Assembly: GCA_014526335.1 (NCBI GenBank)
Contig: JACTAT010000043.1
Span: forward strand, 794,812-858,811
Direction: 5' to 3'
DNA: 64,000 nucleotides
Origin: Chrysaora quinquecirrha
Taxonomy: Eukaryota; Cnidaria; Scyphozoa; Semaeostomeae; Pelagiidae
Part shown: positions 14,101-26,100 of the stretch, piece by piece
Layout: each line of letters begins with the position of its first letter
How positions within the stretch are numbered: the first letter of the stretch is position 1
Notes under the pieces: model-generated
Databases searched by the model: none
What the model was told of the DNA's origin: nothing
The model's input: only the letters and a program-made list of their open reading frames with translations
Translations under genes and position numbers: made by a program

Positions 14101-17100
14101 AGAAGAAGAATCAAATTACAAGCACATGGCCTAAGGTCTATCCTGAGGTCTGGGCCCTAATTAACATGACAAAACATTACAATAAGAATTTTGACATAAT
14201 TTTTTTTTTATTTGAAACCAAGTACAGGGAGTGTCAAATAGTTAAGAAACTTTAGTGTGGTAACCTAGGCTATTACGAAAGTTTTTCTAAATTACGAAAA
14301 AGAGCAGTAATCTGGGTATAGTGAATATAGTTAAACTCTTTTATGAACGTCGTTTATAACTTTCGCTATGAACTTCAGAAACAGACCGAAACAATAAACT
14401 AAAGCCGAAATTATACCCAAAGATGCAGATGGAAATGCACCAATGAAAATAGCGAAGCTGGTTTGGTATTGTGCGAACACAAATGAGCTAACGGGATATA
14501 GCGTGGTGACAAATGCAATTAATCGATAAGTCAAATTGAGAAAACGACCTCTTTCTGTCTACACAGACTTTTTTCCAAGAGTTCGCGGACTTCAAACGAT
14601 AAAATCGTGGAGAGTCGTGTGATAATTCTTCACAGTATCCTTCCTACTGCTTTTCTACAAACGAAAGATCTTATAACACGGGAAAGCGGTTAGCTCCGTG
14701 AAATTTTTCTCGTGTTTCAATAATGACGTCAACGGCCTGAATCCACAACACCTGGATCTGAATCAACATATCGCAAACAGAAAATCGAAATGAATGACTT
14801 GAATGAATATCCCCAGAATTTTCACCGAATATTCACGGCTATAAATATTCGAAGAAGTAGAGTAAGAAAAAAAATAAAAAAAGTGTTTAGCCGAAATCAC
14901 TTACATCATCCTTTGATTTTATAAATGCTTCAAATTTTCTCATTCCTCTTTTTTGTAGGATCATGTTTTCACGCAGCTTCAAAAGAAATTAATTAAGAGC
15001 TTTAATATACAGGAAACTTTTCTGCACAAACCACAAAGGACTGCTACAGTACGTTTATCCGGCCATTCCCAGCGCTTCCCCTCGCCACGCCACCTGCTTC
15101 GTAAATAGATTATTTTATTTCATTTAATTTTCCACAGTTCATTTTCAATATATTGGCCGTTATATCTATTCATTTCTTTTCTCAAAATTCCCTTTCAATC
15201 CCATTTTCTCTTTTCAAGTCTTAGTTGATGTTGCATTAACAAAAAGATCATTCCAACATTTTGCACCTTTGTATGAGAAGCACTTCCAGCCAACAGCTGA
15301 TTTGCGAAGAGGAATGGCTGAAGCTGTTTGGGTATTGCATTATTCTCTTTTGCGTGAATCCGATAGCTTAATTAAACAGATAGAGCTTGACCGTTCAACG
15401 ACTCGTACACCATATTCAAGGTTTCATATTGGATGAGTCATTTGATTGATAACTAGGAAAAGCAATGAGATACTCTAAATGGCAGCGATAACTGTACCCT
15501 TCTACTTAGAGAAATACCTCAACCATTCTCGGGATGATCAATACTGTGCTGTGATTCTCTGTAATCCACAAAACACAAGGCACAGTCACAAAGCAATAGC
15601 GAAGGGAATATAAAAGACGTAACATAAAAACAGAGACACAATACCTTATCAACATGGATCTGATCTTTGGTTGAAAATTCAAGTTGATCAAGATCCATAT
15701 TCGGCTGTGGAGAGAGTTTTCCAAGCTAAAAAAGCAAAAACAATTTAAGGGTTATTCCAAATGATATTGTAATACAGCTACTTTTTAGGACTATACGTAT
15801 GTCATTCGTTTAGTTATCAGTGCTTTGTTAGTTGGCAGCGTTTGCGCTCGCTCCCTTTCATTTCTTTTTTCTCATGGTTTTCTTTGCCTGTTTTGCGTCA
15901 TTTAGTTTCTGTGCGCGGGTCATAAGGCATCTTGCGCGCCTTATTAGCATGGCTCATGTGTCGATGGCTCCTTGTTATTGAGTTAATTAGGCACCTTTAG
16001 TTATTATCATGTTAAGTTTATTCTTCTCTATATTTGTAACAATGCTTTGTCTGACTTCTTTGCCAATTCGGCTAGACGCTTCATTTGTGTATTTAAGTTC
16101 GCTCATTTCATCAGTTTATTTAACTTATACTTAACAGTTGAGTTCATCGGATATGAGTTTGTGAAAATTATATCCAAGTGTTTTATTGTGTGTTGTCTGC
16201 GGCGCTCATTAGGTGCTTGTGAAAGACCTAAATGGAGTTTGCCTGTCGTGAGGATGGGGTTGGTGCCCCTTGAAGCAGCAACAACGTGTGTTGTGTGTTT
16301 TCGGCCAAATTTTGGGAAACCGAATTACAATATAATATCATTTGAATAATGTTTCAATTTAGACAAATAATACAATGGATCAATAATGCTGACTAATGCT
16401 GATGTGTTACGATCATGGGCTGTAGACAACGTGGTTCTCCGAATGAAAAGTTTTTTCCCTTTTGCTTCCATTTTGTACAACTGTCTCATTCTACTAAGAA
16501 GGCATCTTTGGCATCTTGGCGTTAATTATTGTTCGCCGCGCAGAATTCTGAATACCAGAACAGATAAAACAAGAATAAACAACAACGATTTGTGGGAGTA
16601 CACGGAAGTGGCTCGTGGCAAGAAGCTTTCCCCCCCGTTTTGTTTCCCATAATCCCATCCAGTGCGAAGATTTCGCGCACTGGGATGAATGAGATTATGC
16701 AAAACATAAGTTCTTTTTATACGTGTTAGCTAAGCGTAAAGACATTGGGGGGTGTAATACCCCAAAGCTTTGGTACGCTTAGAGGCCGGCGAGTACCAGA
16801 GGGGGATGTGAGGCCCCTAAGTACTCGGCGCCCATATAAAAGGCAAAGTCTATGGGAAGAAAAGTGTGAAACTTGGGAAAGGGAGCACTTGCTGCCCTCG
16901 GAATTTTACTAAGAATGTTCAGCCTTTCAAAATTTGAACACTTTTTCAGCAGGATTGGACTCAATGTGATTTGAATATTTATTGAGGATACGTCTTTTCT
17001 ATCAACTTAAACCGTTTGATCGGCGGTCGCCCAGTGTTCTTATTTATCGTCTTCAGGCGTTCGTTAAAATGTTTTAGGCAATTTTAAAGCACACAGTTGC

Positions 17101-20100
17101 AGGGGGTGTTAAGGCCCTGCAGCCCTGCGTGACGAGACGGGCAGTCATGTGAAGAGGGTGAAGGGTGGTCCTCAACACGAATGAAGCAGCCTCGTGTGAA
17201 ATATATTAAAATGCCTGTACATCCATTTTGGAGCATCGGAGATACGATAGGTGACAGTACCGCTGTCGTAACGCGTCGATGCAGAGACATGTCGTATCAC
17301 TAAGAGGGGGGCAGAAGAAACCTCAAAGCGAGTCGGACAGCTCCAGGAATCGTAGAAAAAGGGCCTCGTTGGAGCATAACAGTGGCAGGGGGTGTGACGG
17401 CCCTGGCGGCACTGCATGCCGAGACATGCAAACATTGTGAAGAGGGTGAAGGGTGGTCCTCAACACGAATGAAGCAGCCTCGTGTGAAATATATTAAAAT
17501 GCCGGTACATCCTCAAAGCGAGTCGGACAGCTCCAGGAATCGTAGAAAAGGGGGCCTCGTTAGAGCATAACAGTGGCAGGGGGTGTGAAGGCCCTGGCGG
17601 CACTGCATGCCGAGACATGCAAACATTGTGAAGAGGGTGAAGGGTGGTCCTCAACACGAATGAAGCAGCCTCGTGTGAAATATAATAAAATGCCTGTACA
17701 TCAATTTTGGAGCATCGGAGATACGATAGGTGACAGTACCGCTGTCGTAACGCGTCGATGCAGAGACATGTCGTATCACTAAGAGGGGGGCAGAAGAAAC
17801 CTCAAAGCGAGTCGGACAGCTCCAGGAATCGTAGAAAAAGGGGGCCTCGTTAGAGCATAACAGTGGCAGGGGGTGTGAAGGCCCTGGCGGCACTGCATGC
17901 CGAGACATGCAAACATTGTGAAGAGGGTGAAGGGTGGTCCTCAACACGAATGAAGCAGCCTCGTGTGAAATATAATAAAATGCCTGTACATCAATTTTGG
18001 AGCATCGGAGATACGATAGGTGACAGTACCGCTGTCGTAACGCGTCGATGCGGAGACATGTTCCTATGCGTAGAGGGTGGTAGAAGGAAACCTCAACGCG
18101 AGGTGAACAGCTCAAAAACCTGGCACTGATGTGCTGAAAGAACCTCTTAGCAGTGAGATTTTCTGCCTCACAATAATTTCAGCCTGATTTCATCATTGTG
18201 CAATGCGTGAAAAGAACATATTTGTGGGAGTGGCAAAAGGGGGGGGGGTGCAAGATTCATAGCCGAGAACCACTTCAAATTTATCATGTCATAAAACAAC
18301 TGAAACAAGACAGGCTATCATATCATAATCTAACTGAAACACGGAAAAATTAATATTAAACAAGCACTACGAATTGCAAAGTTCCTCATAATGTCCAGAA
18401 TTAGCTCAATCATGCATACTTTAATTATAATATAAAATCAAGCAGATGATAACATACGTGTAAAATAAAGAAAATAGAATAGTCCAGCCTGAATTAAAAT
18501 ACCAGCTCGGTCATGTGAGTTGGAGAAGTAGCCGCACTGGGAATTTGGGGGTGGGTGGGAAAAATTTTCTGAAGTTCAAAATTATTCTGAAGCTCTGATT
18601 CTGTGTTTTCCGTGCGAAATCTGATCGAGTGCATGGTGAAATTTGGGAGGTTTCTTTTGTATCGGTTTGATTGACATGTGAGGAGCACGAAACTCAGATT
18701 TGCTCTATGATTGGTCAAAGTTCGTCAGCTGACTAAATGCCGTACTGCGATTGGATAACGAGCCCATTTTAGATTTACTGTGTTTGGACCACACAGAAAT
18801 GTAAACAGAGTGAAAGCTGCTGAAGTTTCCGCGTCCTGTACATGTCAATACTTAATTTTCATATTTACAGAACACAGAACCGGCTTTAACGCAAGCTGGG
18901 CGAGAGGTGCTTGGCGTCAAATAATTAACTAAAATTCATCGTATCGCTATGAATTTATAAATTAATTATTGTTCGCCGCGCAGAATTCTGAATACCAGAA
19001 CAGATAAAACAAGAATAAACAACAACGATTTGTGGGAGTACACGGAAGTGGCTCGTGGCAAGAAGCTTTCCCCCCCGTTTTGTTTCCCATAATCCCATCC
19101 AGTGCGAAGATTTCGCGCACTGGGATGAATGAGATTATGCAAAACATAAGTTCTTTTTATACGTGTTAGCTAAGCGTAAAGACATTGGGGGGTGTAATAC
19201 CCCAAAGCTTTGGTACGCTTAGAGGCCGGCGAGTACCAGAGGGGGATGTGAGGCCCCTAAGTACTCGGCGCCCATATAAAAGGCAAAGTCTATGGGAAGA
19301 AAAGTGTGAAACTTGGGAAAGGGAGCACTTGCTGCCACAAATTACACTCCGTGTAATCCCCATAGACGAAGCTAGGAATTAATGGCCTTGGATCAATTTT
19401 CTTGATGCCGATATTAGCACTGAATCGGGGTTCTCACGTAGCGTTCATAGCAGTCGGAGGTCCAGCGGCCAAGGGTCTTAATTAGCCATGAGGGCATTTG
19501 TGCCGCGGCGGCAGAGGTGGCCGCACCAATCCTAAAGCTGTGACCGGCAAACTCAGATGACGAAAGACCGCTTTTGGATAATAATGCTCTGATATCTTGA
19601 GTGAAAGAGGTTCTTGAAAGAGGAGAGCCCGTTTTATATCGAAAAAATGGTCCTTCTTGATACGGAGAAATAAGAAGATATCTTTGAACGGCCTGAACAG
19701 CACAGACCTCATTGTCTGTCTTTCCTATTGTCAGCGTTATCCCTTTTCTAAATGGGTCCGTCTTTGAAGACTTGAGATTAATCTTCAAAAGGGCAGGGTT
19801 ATTCGGTGTTGGAAGCAATTGAATATCCGAAAATGACAAGTTCTTTTGTGAATCGAGGGGCTGAGTACAGGTAAATTCACTTATACGCAAGAAACCAAAG
19901 AATGCCAGACAGATGGCGGCCCACAGCATGATGCTGTCAAAGTTACCAGTAATGTTTGGTTGAAGGAGATGAAAGAACAACTTCAGATGATCGATTGTAA
20001 TGGGGCGTCTTATTTTGCTAGATTTTCCCTGATATCTTTTGATACCCCTAAGTACGTATTGTAAGCGAAGACATTTTCCCAGATCCAGGTTAAAGCTATT

Positions 20101-23100
20101 TTCCAGATGCAGATGTTTGACAGCAAAAAGGTAGCTTTTGATGGTGGCATGTTTCACGGATTTGGCTAGGAAAACGGCAAAATAACACAGCACTGCCTCG
20201 CTGGCGGGTAATATTGGGCCTAGCTCATGAAGTTTAAAACCAAAACAGAAGTTAAGAAACTGCTTTTCACCTGCGCTGTATGATTTTTTAGTGTTTGAAG
20301 CCAATGAATTCGAGAGGTATAAATTGAGATCGCGGTTCATAGTTGCAAGATGTCCATGGGAAGTTTCTGCGGAGATTGATCGGCCCATGGGGCTAAGTGG
20401 CGAAAGCGTTGAACCTGAAAACGAGATAGTGAATCAGCTATTTCGTTTGTTGATCCTGCGATGTGTGCGGCCTTAACATAAAAGTTATGCTGCATAGAAA
20501 TTAGTGTTAGCTTACGCAGAAGTTGCATAATCCTCGGGCATTTGGAGCGCTTTGTATTTATAACATGCACCACAGCTATGTTATCGCAGTTGAGAATAAC
20601 CCTTTACGTGACCATGAATTGCCCCAAATAGCGCAAGCAACTACAATAGCAAACAATTCCTGCCATGCTATGCTAATACCAGGGTGCCTAAAGTTTGATG
20701 TGCCCTCCAAGGCCCCTGAAACCATTGAGTCTGACATATACCCCATATCCTTGCGAGCCGGAGGCATCCGTGTATAGTTGGAGGGTGTCGGAGCTTTCCC
20801 AGACGGTATTCAGGAAGAAACTTGTCCCATTCCAGCTTTCCACGAAGGTCTTCCACATTTCAATGTCCTTAAAGAACTCCCCGTTAAGCCTAATGTGATG
20901 ATGGGGTTGGGAAACGCCCACGGTTAGATGAATAATGCGCTGAAGGAATACGCGCCCAGGGGCTATTACTTTGCAGGCAAAGTTAAGATAGCCTATGAGT
21001 GACTGTAACTGCTTTAGTTTAGCTGAGCGTTTGGACGTCCATAGGGCTAGTTCCTCTTTCAGTCTGGCGACCTTATCGTCCGGCAGGCGCGCTTGCATGT
21101 TATGAGAATCAAGAATAATGCCGAGGAATTCTAACTCTGTAGAGGGACCCTGTGTCTTACTGGGTGCAAGAGGAATTCCAAGTTGTTTAAAAGCTAAGAG
21201 CATACTAGACAGACTCAACTGACAATTAGAAAGTGAGGTTGGGGTGCGCTGTCGGGTTCGATAATGAGAAAATCATCTAGCAGATGGGTGACGAAAGATA
21301 TCCCACATTTGTTAACTAGGATCCATTCCAAGGCATCAGAAAGTTGGTTAAACAGAAAAGGGCGCTACGTAGGCCAAAAGGCAGCACTTTGTCATAGTAA
21401 TATTTTCCATCCCATTTCATTCCTAATAGTTCCCAGTCATCTGGATGGACTGGAAATTGCCGGAAAGCAGATTCAATGTCCGTTTTTGCCATTTGGCAGT
21501 CCCTCCCAAGGTTAATAATAGCAGATATGGCGTCATCAATTGTAACATAGCTCAAAGAATAGGACTCCTTATCGATATTTGAGTTTATTGAACTACCAGA
21601 CCGTGGATAGGATAAATGAAATATAGTGCGATACTTGTCCGAGTTCTTCTTAGGGACAAGACCTATAGGTGACACCTGAAAATTAGGAAAAGGGGGTGAC
21701 TCAAAAGGACCCGCTGTACGCCCTAATTTCACTTCTTGGGCAATATTATGTGACACAATGTCGGGCTGAAGGAAAGCAGTAGGCAAATTGCGTGATGCCT
21801 TCGGTATCCTTGGGCCCTCATACCCGATACGAGCACCATACGTTAACTGATTACACAAGTTACTAACAAAAACGGGTCTGGATGACCGAGCAAAGAATCT
21901 TTAAGAAAAGTTACATTAACCGGTGTTCTAACTACATTACTATCGATACGCTGATAATTACACTCATTTACGATTGCTGCGTCTATTAGATTCGGTGCGA
22001 GATTCGGTACGGGATTCGGTCCTGGAACCGACAGAGCTGGCTGAGGTGGTACTATGCCCTCCAAGGGGGCACTCCAGTGCGGGATGGGATCCTCCACAGC
22101 CAAAACGGCTGCACACGTGGCGGAAGCGGCAGGGGGTAAAATGGCAGGCAACGGCCCGATTGAAGTTGCGGCATGTTCCGACCCTTCTAGCCCCAACTCC
22201 CTCGTTAATACTAAAGGGTCCATTGTTAAAAATATTATAATCTTTAATTAACTGCGTTTGATTTACAGTGAATACGCGCATCCACAACTGCTGGTCAATG
22301 AGCCCCCACGAAAGGGATTTATCATTAGCAGCTTTATATCGAAATTTATAATCATAGAGCAACCAAGCTAACGAACTATGATATTTTGCAGCGTAACGAA
22401 TTATGTCTAAGTATTCTACAAGTTCCCGAGCACGTGCTGGGAACTTATCTACAATGATTTTCGTATATACAAGAAAAGCGCTAGTCCAGTCGTTCATGTC
22501 CTGGATCTTTTTAGGCGAACCACGCTTCGTCAACTTCAATTCAGAATTTGGACCAATGACCACAGCCAAGTTTCCATCAGGCTCGTTAGCCGCAAGATGA
22601 TGCAAATTTTCCGGCAACAGCTTAGAAAGATCAAAAAACTCACCATTTTGGATTGCTTTCACATAGGCCGGAGGTATCTCTGGTGTGAAGCCACCATCGA
22701 CGGCGTGCACTGTGATATTCTGGCTTGCTTGCCCGGGAACAGATGTCACTCCTATGCTTTCTAAACTCGCCAATGTTGGTGTGGTAGACTTCTGCCCCAA
22801 AGCCAAATCGACGGCGGTTTTTGCAGCCTTGCTTGCAACAGCTGAGAGTTGCTCTTCAACCGTCTTTGAGATGATACCACGGATTTCTTCCATCTGATCT
22901 CTGTTTAAGTGAATTCCAGGAGGTGAAACGTTATCCCTTGGGGCGTTGTGAGCGTCGTTCTGGCTCTCCACGATCCCCTCATCTTCTTGTAGACCTTGCT
23001 CTTCAGCTCGATTTGGACGAGAACTTGCGGTGCTGGCAACAGTAGCTGTTCTTTTACTGCGTCGAGCTGCGGAACTTTTTTGCTTAGGCATGATTCAATA

Positions 23101-26100
23101 AAAAATTTTCTGAAGTTCAAAATTATTCTGAAGCTCTGATTCTGTGTTTTCCGTGCGAAATCTGATCGAGTGCATGGTGAAATTTGGGAGGTTTCTTTTG
23201 TATCGGTTTGATTGACATGTGAGGAGCACGAAACTCAGATTTGCTCTATGATTGGTCAAAGTTCGTCAGCTGACTAAATGCCGTACTGCGATTGGATAAC
23301 GAGCCCATTTTAGATTTACTGTGTTTGGACCACACAGAAATGTAAACAGAGTGAAAGCTGCTGAAGTTTCCGCGTCCTGTACATGTCAATACTTAATTTT
23401 CATATTTACAGAACACAGAACCGGCTTTAACGCAAGCTGGGCGAGAGGTGCTTGGCGTCAAATAATTAACTAAAATTCATCGTATCGCTATGAATTTATA
23501 AATACACCGAGAAGCATAAACAGGTCCAGCCAACATTTTATGGGTGTAGGGAGTTGTTCTTCATTTTTGAATATCTCAAATATATTTTGTCCAGGATTTG
23601 ATTAATGATGAATATGAGTCGAACTAATTATAATTAATCAAATATAAAATACCAAAGGATAATAGATGAACTCATTCATATCCTTGACAGGAACATCTGT
23701 AGCCATAACACCAAGAAGCTCAGAATCCTAGCAAGCAAATATGTCAAAAGATAAGTTGTGACTTCTAGACCAGAATGGGAAACATTGCAAAGTAGGTTTT
23801 CGGCACATTCGTGAATGGTTCTAAGAGATTTTATTTAAGGTATAAAAAACCTCCCCTCAAAAAATTCAACATTTCAACAAAATGGGCGTTGTCTCAACCA
23901 AAAATGTTTTGCAAGCAACGTTTTGCGATGTAGCAATACGGGCAGAAAGTTTTCTATGCAAGTACAACTCAGATTTCTGAATTCTGGAAAAAAAGATTAT
24001 CTTCTTCCGATCATGGAAGAGTAACAGATAATCCACATCCTCGCTCATTTTGCCATTACTTTTGTTATTTTTTAGGCTATCTTACATATTTCTTTAAAAA
24101 TGCGATTCAGAAATATACATCATTGAATGTGGAACTGTCCAACCTGGAAACGTTCGTTTGTATAAGCAGGTCTATTCGAATCGTATCAAAGTCAGAAATT
24201 GGCAACAAGATACATGAACAAATGCTAATATAAATGCAAGGCAATGCAAAATGAGTCACCATACCGATGTATTTGAGTTTTTAAAAACCGGAGTGGAGCC
24301 TGTAGAAACTAAACCTCCTCCCTAGAAAGAAAATAAAAAAAGATGCTAAATGAGGAAATATTTTTAGCAATCTTATGTATAATATTATAGGATTAACAAG
24401 AAAAAAAATAAATCTGGATTTCAAGACAGTAGAAAATATAAATATAAAATCAAACAGGCGCATTTCAGGAGGGATTTCAGGTAAGATAAAAAGTGCTTTT
24501 TTCTAATATCCGAGCAACTCTGGATGGAGGTCAATGCGAAATCACATCAAGTTAAAGACCACCAAAAATATGCGCAAAGTTTCAGAAAGCAACTGTATTG
24601 AATTGCATTAGACTGATCTGTAGCTCTTTGTTTTCAATCAGCTCTAAGTTGAATTCTGAGGATCAAAACGCAGATGTTTGCACACGTGGAGATAAATGCA
24701 AGTTTTGGTCAATGAAAAATAATATTGACAATTTAAACTATCCTGCGAGATTTATGCCAAACAAAAGATGAATATTAATTAATTAACGCCTAGCGGCCAC
24801 CAGGCAACCCGGTGCAATCAATGAACCTAGCCTAATAAGGGTACCTGGTAAATGCGTTGCTGGACATTGCCTACCGACTGGTAATAATGTAAAGCCTCTA
24901 GATGCAACGAAGAAAAGACACAGCAGTGGCGGTATTGGGGTCGTATTAACGAAACACAATATATTTAAACAACATAACAATCTAATGATATACGGGGCAT
25001 CAACGCCGAGTAGGGATTCCACGCTAGTAGATTTTCCTAGCGAGTAGGGATTCCTCGTCGTTGAAGTATACATAAGAAACTAGTGATATACGGGGCATCA
25101 ACGCCGAGTAGGGATTCCACGCTAGTAGAGTTTCCTAGCGAGTAGGGATTCCTCGTCGTTGAAGTATACATATTTCTCGCTGAGTATAATTATCTCACGC
25201 GAGTACATGAACTAAACAAAACGATAAGCTAATATATATATACAATAACAACACTTCGGAATTCATTCTTGCCGGACTAAACTGCAGCTACATAGGGCAT
25301 ACCGTGATGATGAAATAAAGCGGACTGAATCTAGTAAGATGCCGAGAAGGAAGTCGCGAATATGCGACCAAACGACTAATACGACCCATTAGGGGTAGAG
25401 GGTAACGAATAGGGTGGGTGGGAGAGGGTAACTTCGGAACGAAAAGTAATGTAGGCAGAACCCTAACAATTTGTGAAGACAAGGAAGGCGGATGGACAGC
25501 ATGGTCCAATACGCAACGGAGGATGTAGGGGGCATGGACCCGAGAGACTAACCGCAATTATGACCAAATATGGCCTTGGCGTTAAAACAGTTGTACTACG
25601 TAAAACATGGTATTAACACTCGCACAGAGCCACGTCGACCCAACTCGAAGTTAAAACTTTTAGCCAGGCAGGATATGAACCTGCGACCACGGAATTCTAG
25701 TCCGACGCTCTACCAACTGAGCTACTGGCTACAGTTGGGAACACTTGCAAACTCAAACCTTATTGTCAACTAGTGGCTAGCAGAGATATCCATCCCCGAC
25801 ATGATGGTTTTGCCTGCCTGGCTCGAAGTCGGGTCGACGTGGCTCTGTGCGAGTGTTAATTAATTAACATTCAAACCTAGTAGCAAAAACCCAAAAGGTA
25901 CAATAAAATCAATGAAGCACAGGGATTGTTATCTTACCGTAGCATCTACAAAAACACTTGTAAAAGAAGTGGGTTTGACTTTATTAACACCAACTGGTCT
26001 GCTAAGCACTTTGATATACGACTGTCAAGGAATAAAATGAAATGAAAAGCATTCAAGCTTAAAAGCTATTACAAAATATAGTGTATCTGCAGGGTTTGAT

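Larger units (their letters stand above)
9611..14181 (-). mobile_element. Ty3-type LTR retrotransposon with both LTRs
   Basis: The element is 4571 bp on the minus strand. LTRs are at 14021-14181 (5') and 9611-9772 (3'), beginning TGTAATG and ending ATTAAAC. ATAA flanks both sides (9607-9610 and 14182-14185), a 4-bp target duplication. Next to the 5' LTR is a primer-site-like TGGCGACGAGG; next to the 3' LTR is an A/G-rich tract. The order gag, protease, RT, RNase H, integrase is the Ty3 order. Several frameshifts and a SINE in gag show that it is inactive. It lies in the intron between the alpha2/delta exons at 14905 and 9463. Confidence 0.95.
16522..23504 (-). mobile_element. PAT-like DIRS retrotransposon with split direct repeats
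   Basis: In minus-strand order: repeat A1 (23504-23101), gag-like ORF, RT/RNase H, tyrosine recombinase, repeat B1 (19336-18962), repeat A2 (18963-18560), spacer, repeat B2 (16896-16522). A1/A2 match over about 404 bp and B1/B2 over 375 bp. B1 and A2 touch, which is the A1-ORFs-B1A2-B2 pattern expected if the B1A2 join templates a circular intermediate. The tyrosine recombinase in place of DDE integrase confirms the class. It lies in the intron between the alpha2/delta exons 23653 and 15725. Confidence 0.93.
24788..25855. other. 1.07-kb segment flanked by a 13-bp direct repeat
   Basis: TTAATTAATTAAC occurs at 24775-24787 and 25856-25868. Inside is a unit of about 97 bp, present twice (from about 24987 and 25084: gatatacggggcatcaacg...), and the TTAA/TIR element at its right end. 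The 13-bp repeat could be a target duplication of a retroposed piece, but it is low-complexity. Confidence 0.4.

Noticed and set aside
14331..14534. 67-codon minus-strand ORF with two hydrophobic segments
   Set aside because: No motif, no fitting splice phase, and it lies between an alpha2/delta exon and the LTR element. Hydrophobic ORFs are common by chance in AT-rich DNA.
15226..15436. Plus-strand open stretch (SFQHFAPLYEKHFQPTADL..) with an acceptor-like start and TGA
   Set aside because: It looks protein-like but I recognise no family, it lies antisense in an alpha2/delta intron, and no partner exon was found.
17084..18129. Overlapping 60-150-codon ORFs on both strands
   Set aside because: They are frames through the long-unit tandem repeat in the DIRS spacer.
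24987..25180. CRISPR-like repeat spacing
   Set aside because: Only two units of about 97 bp with no spacers, in an animal genome.
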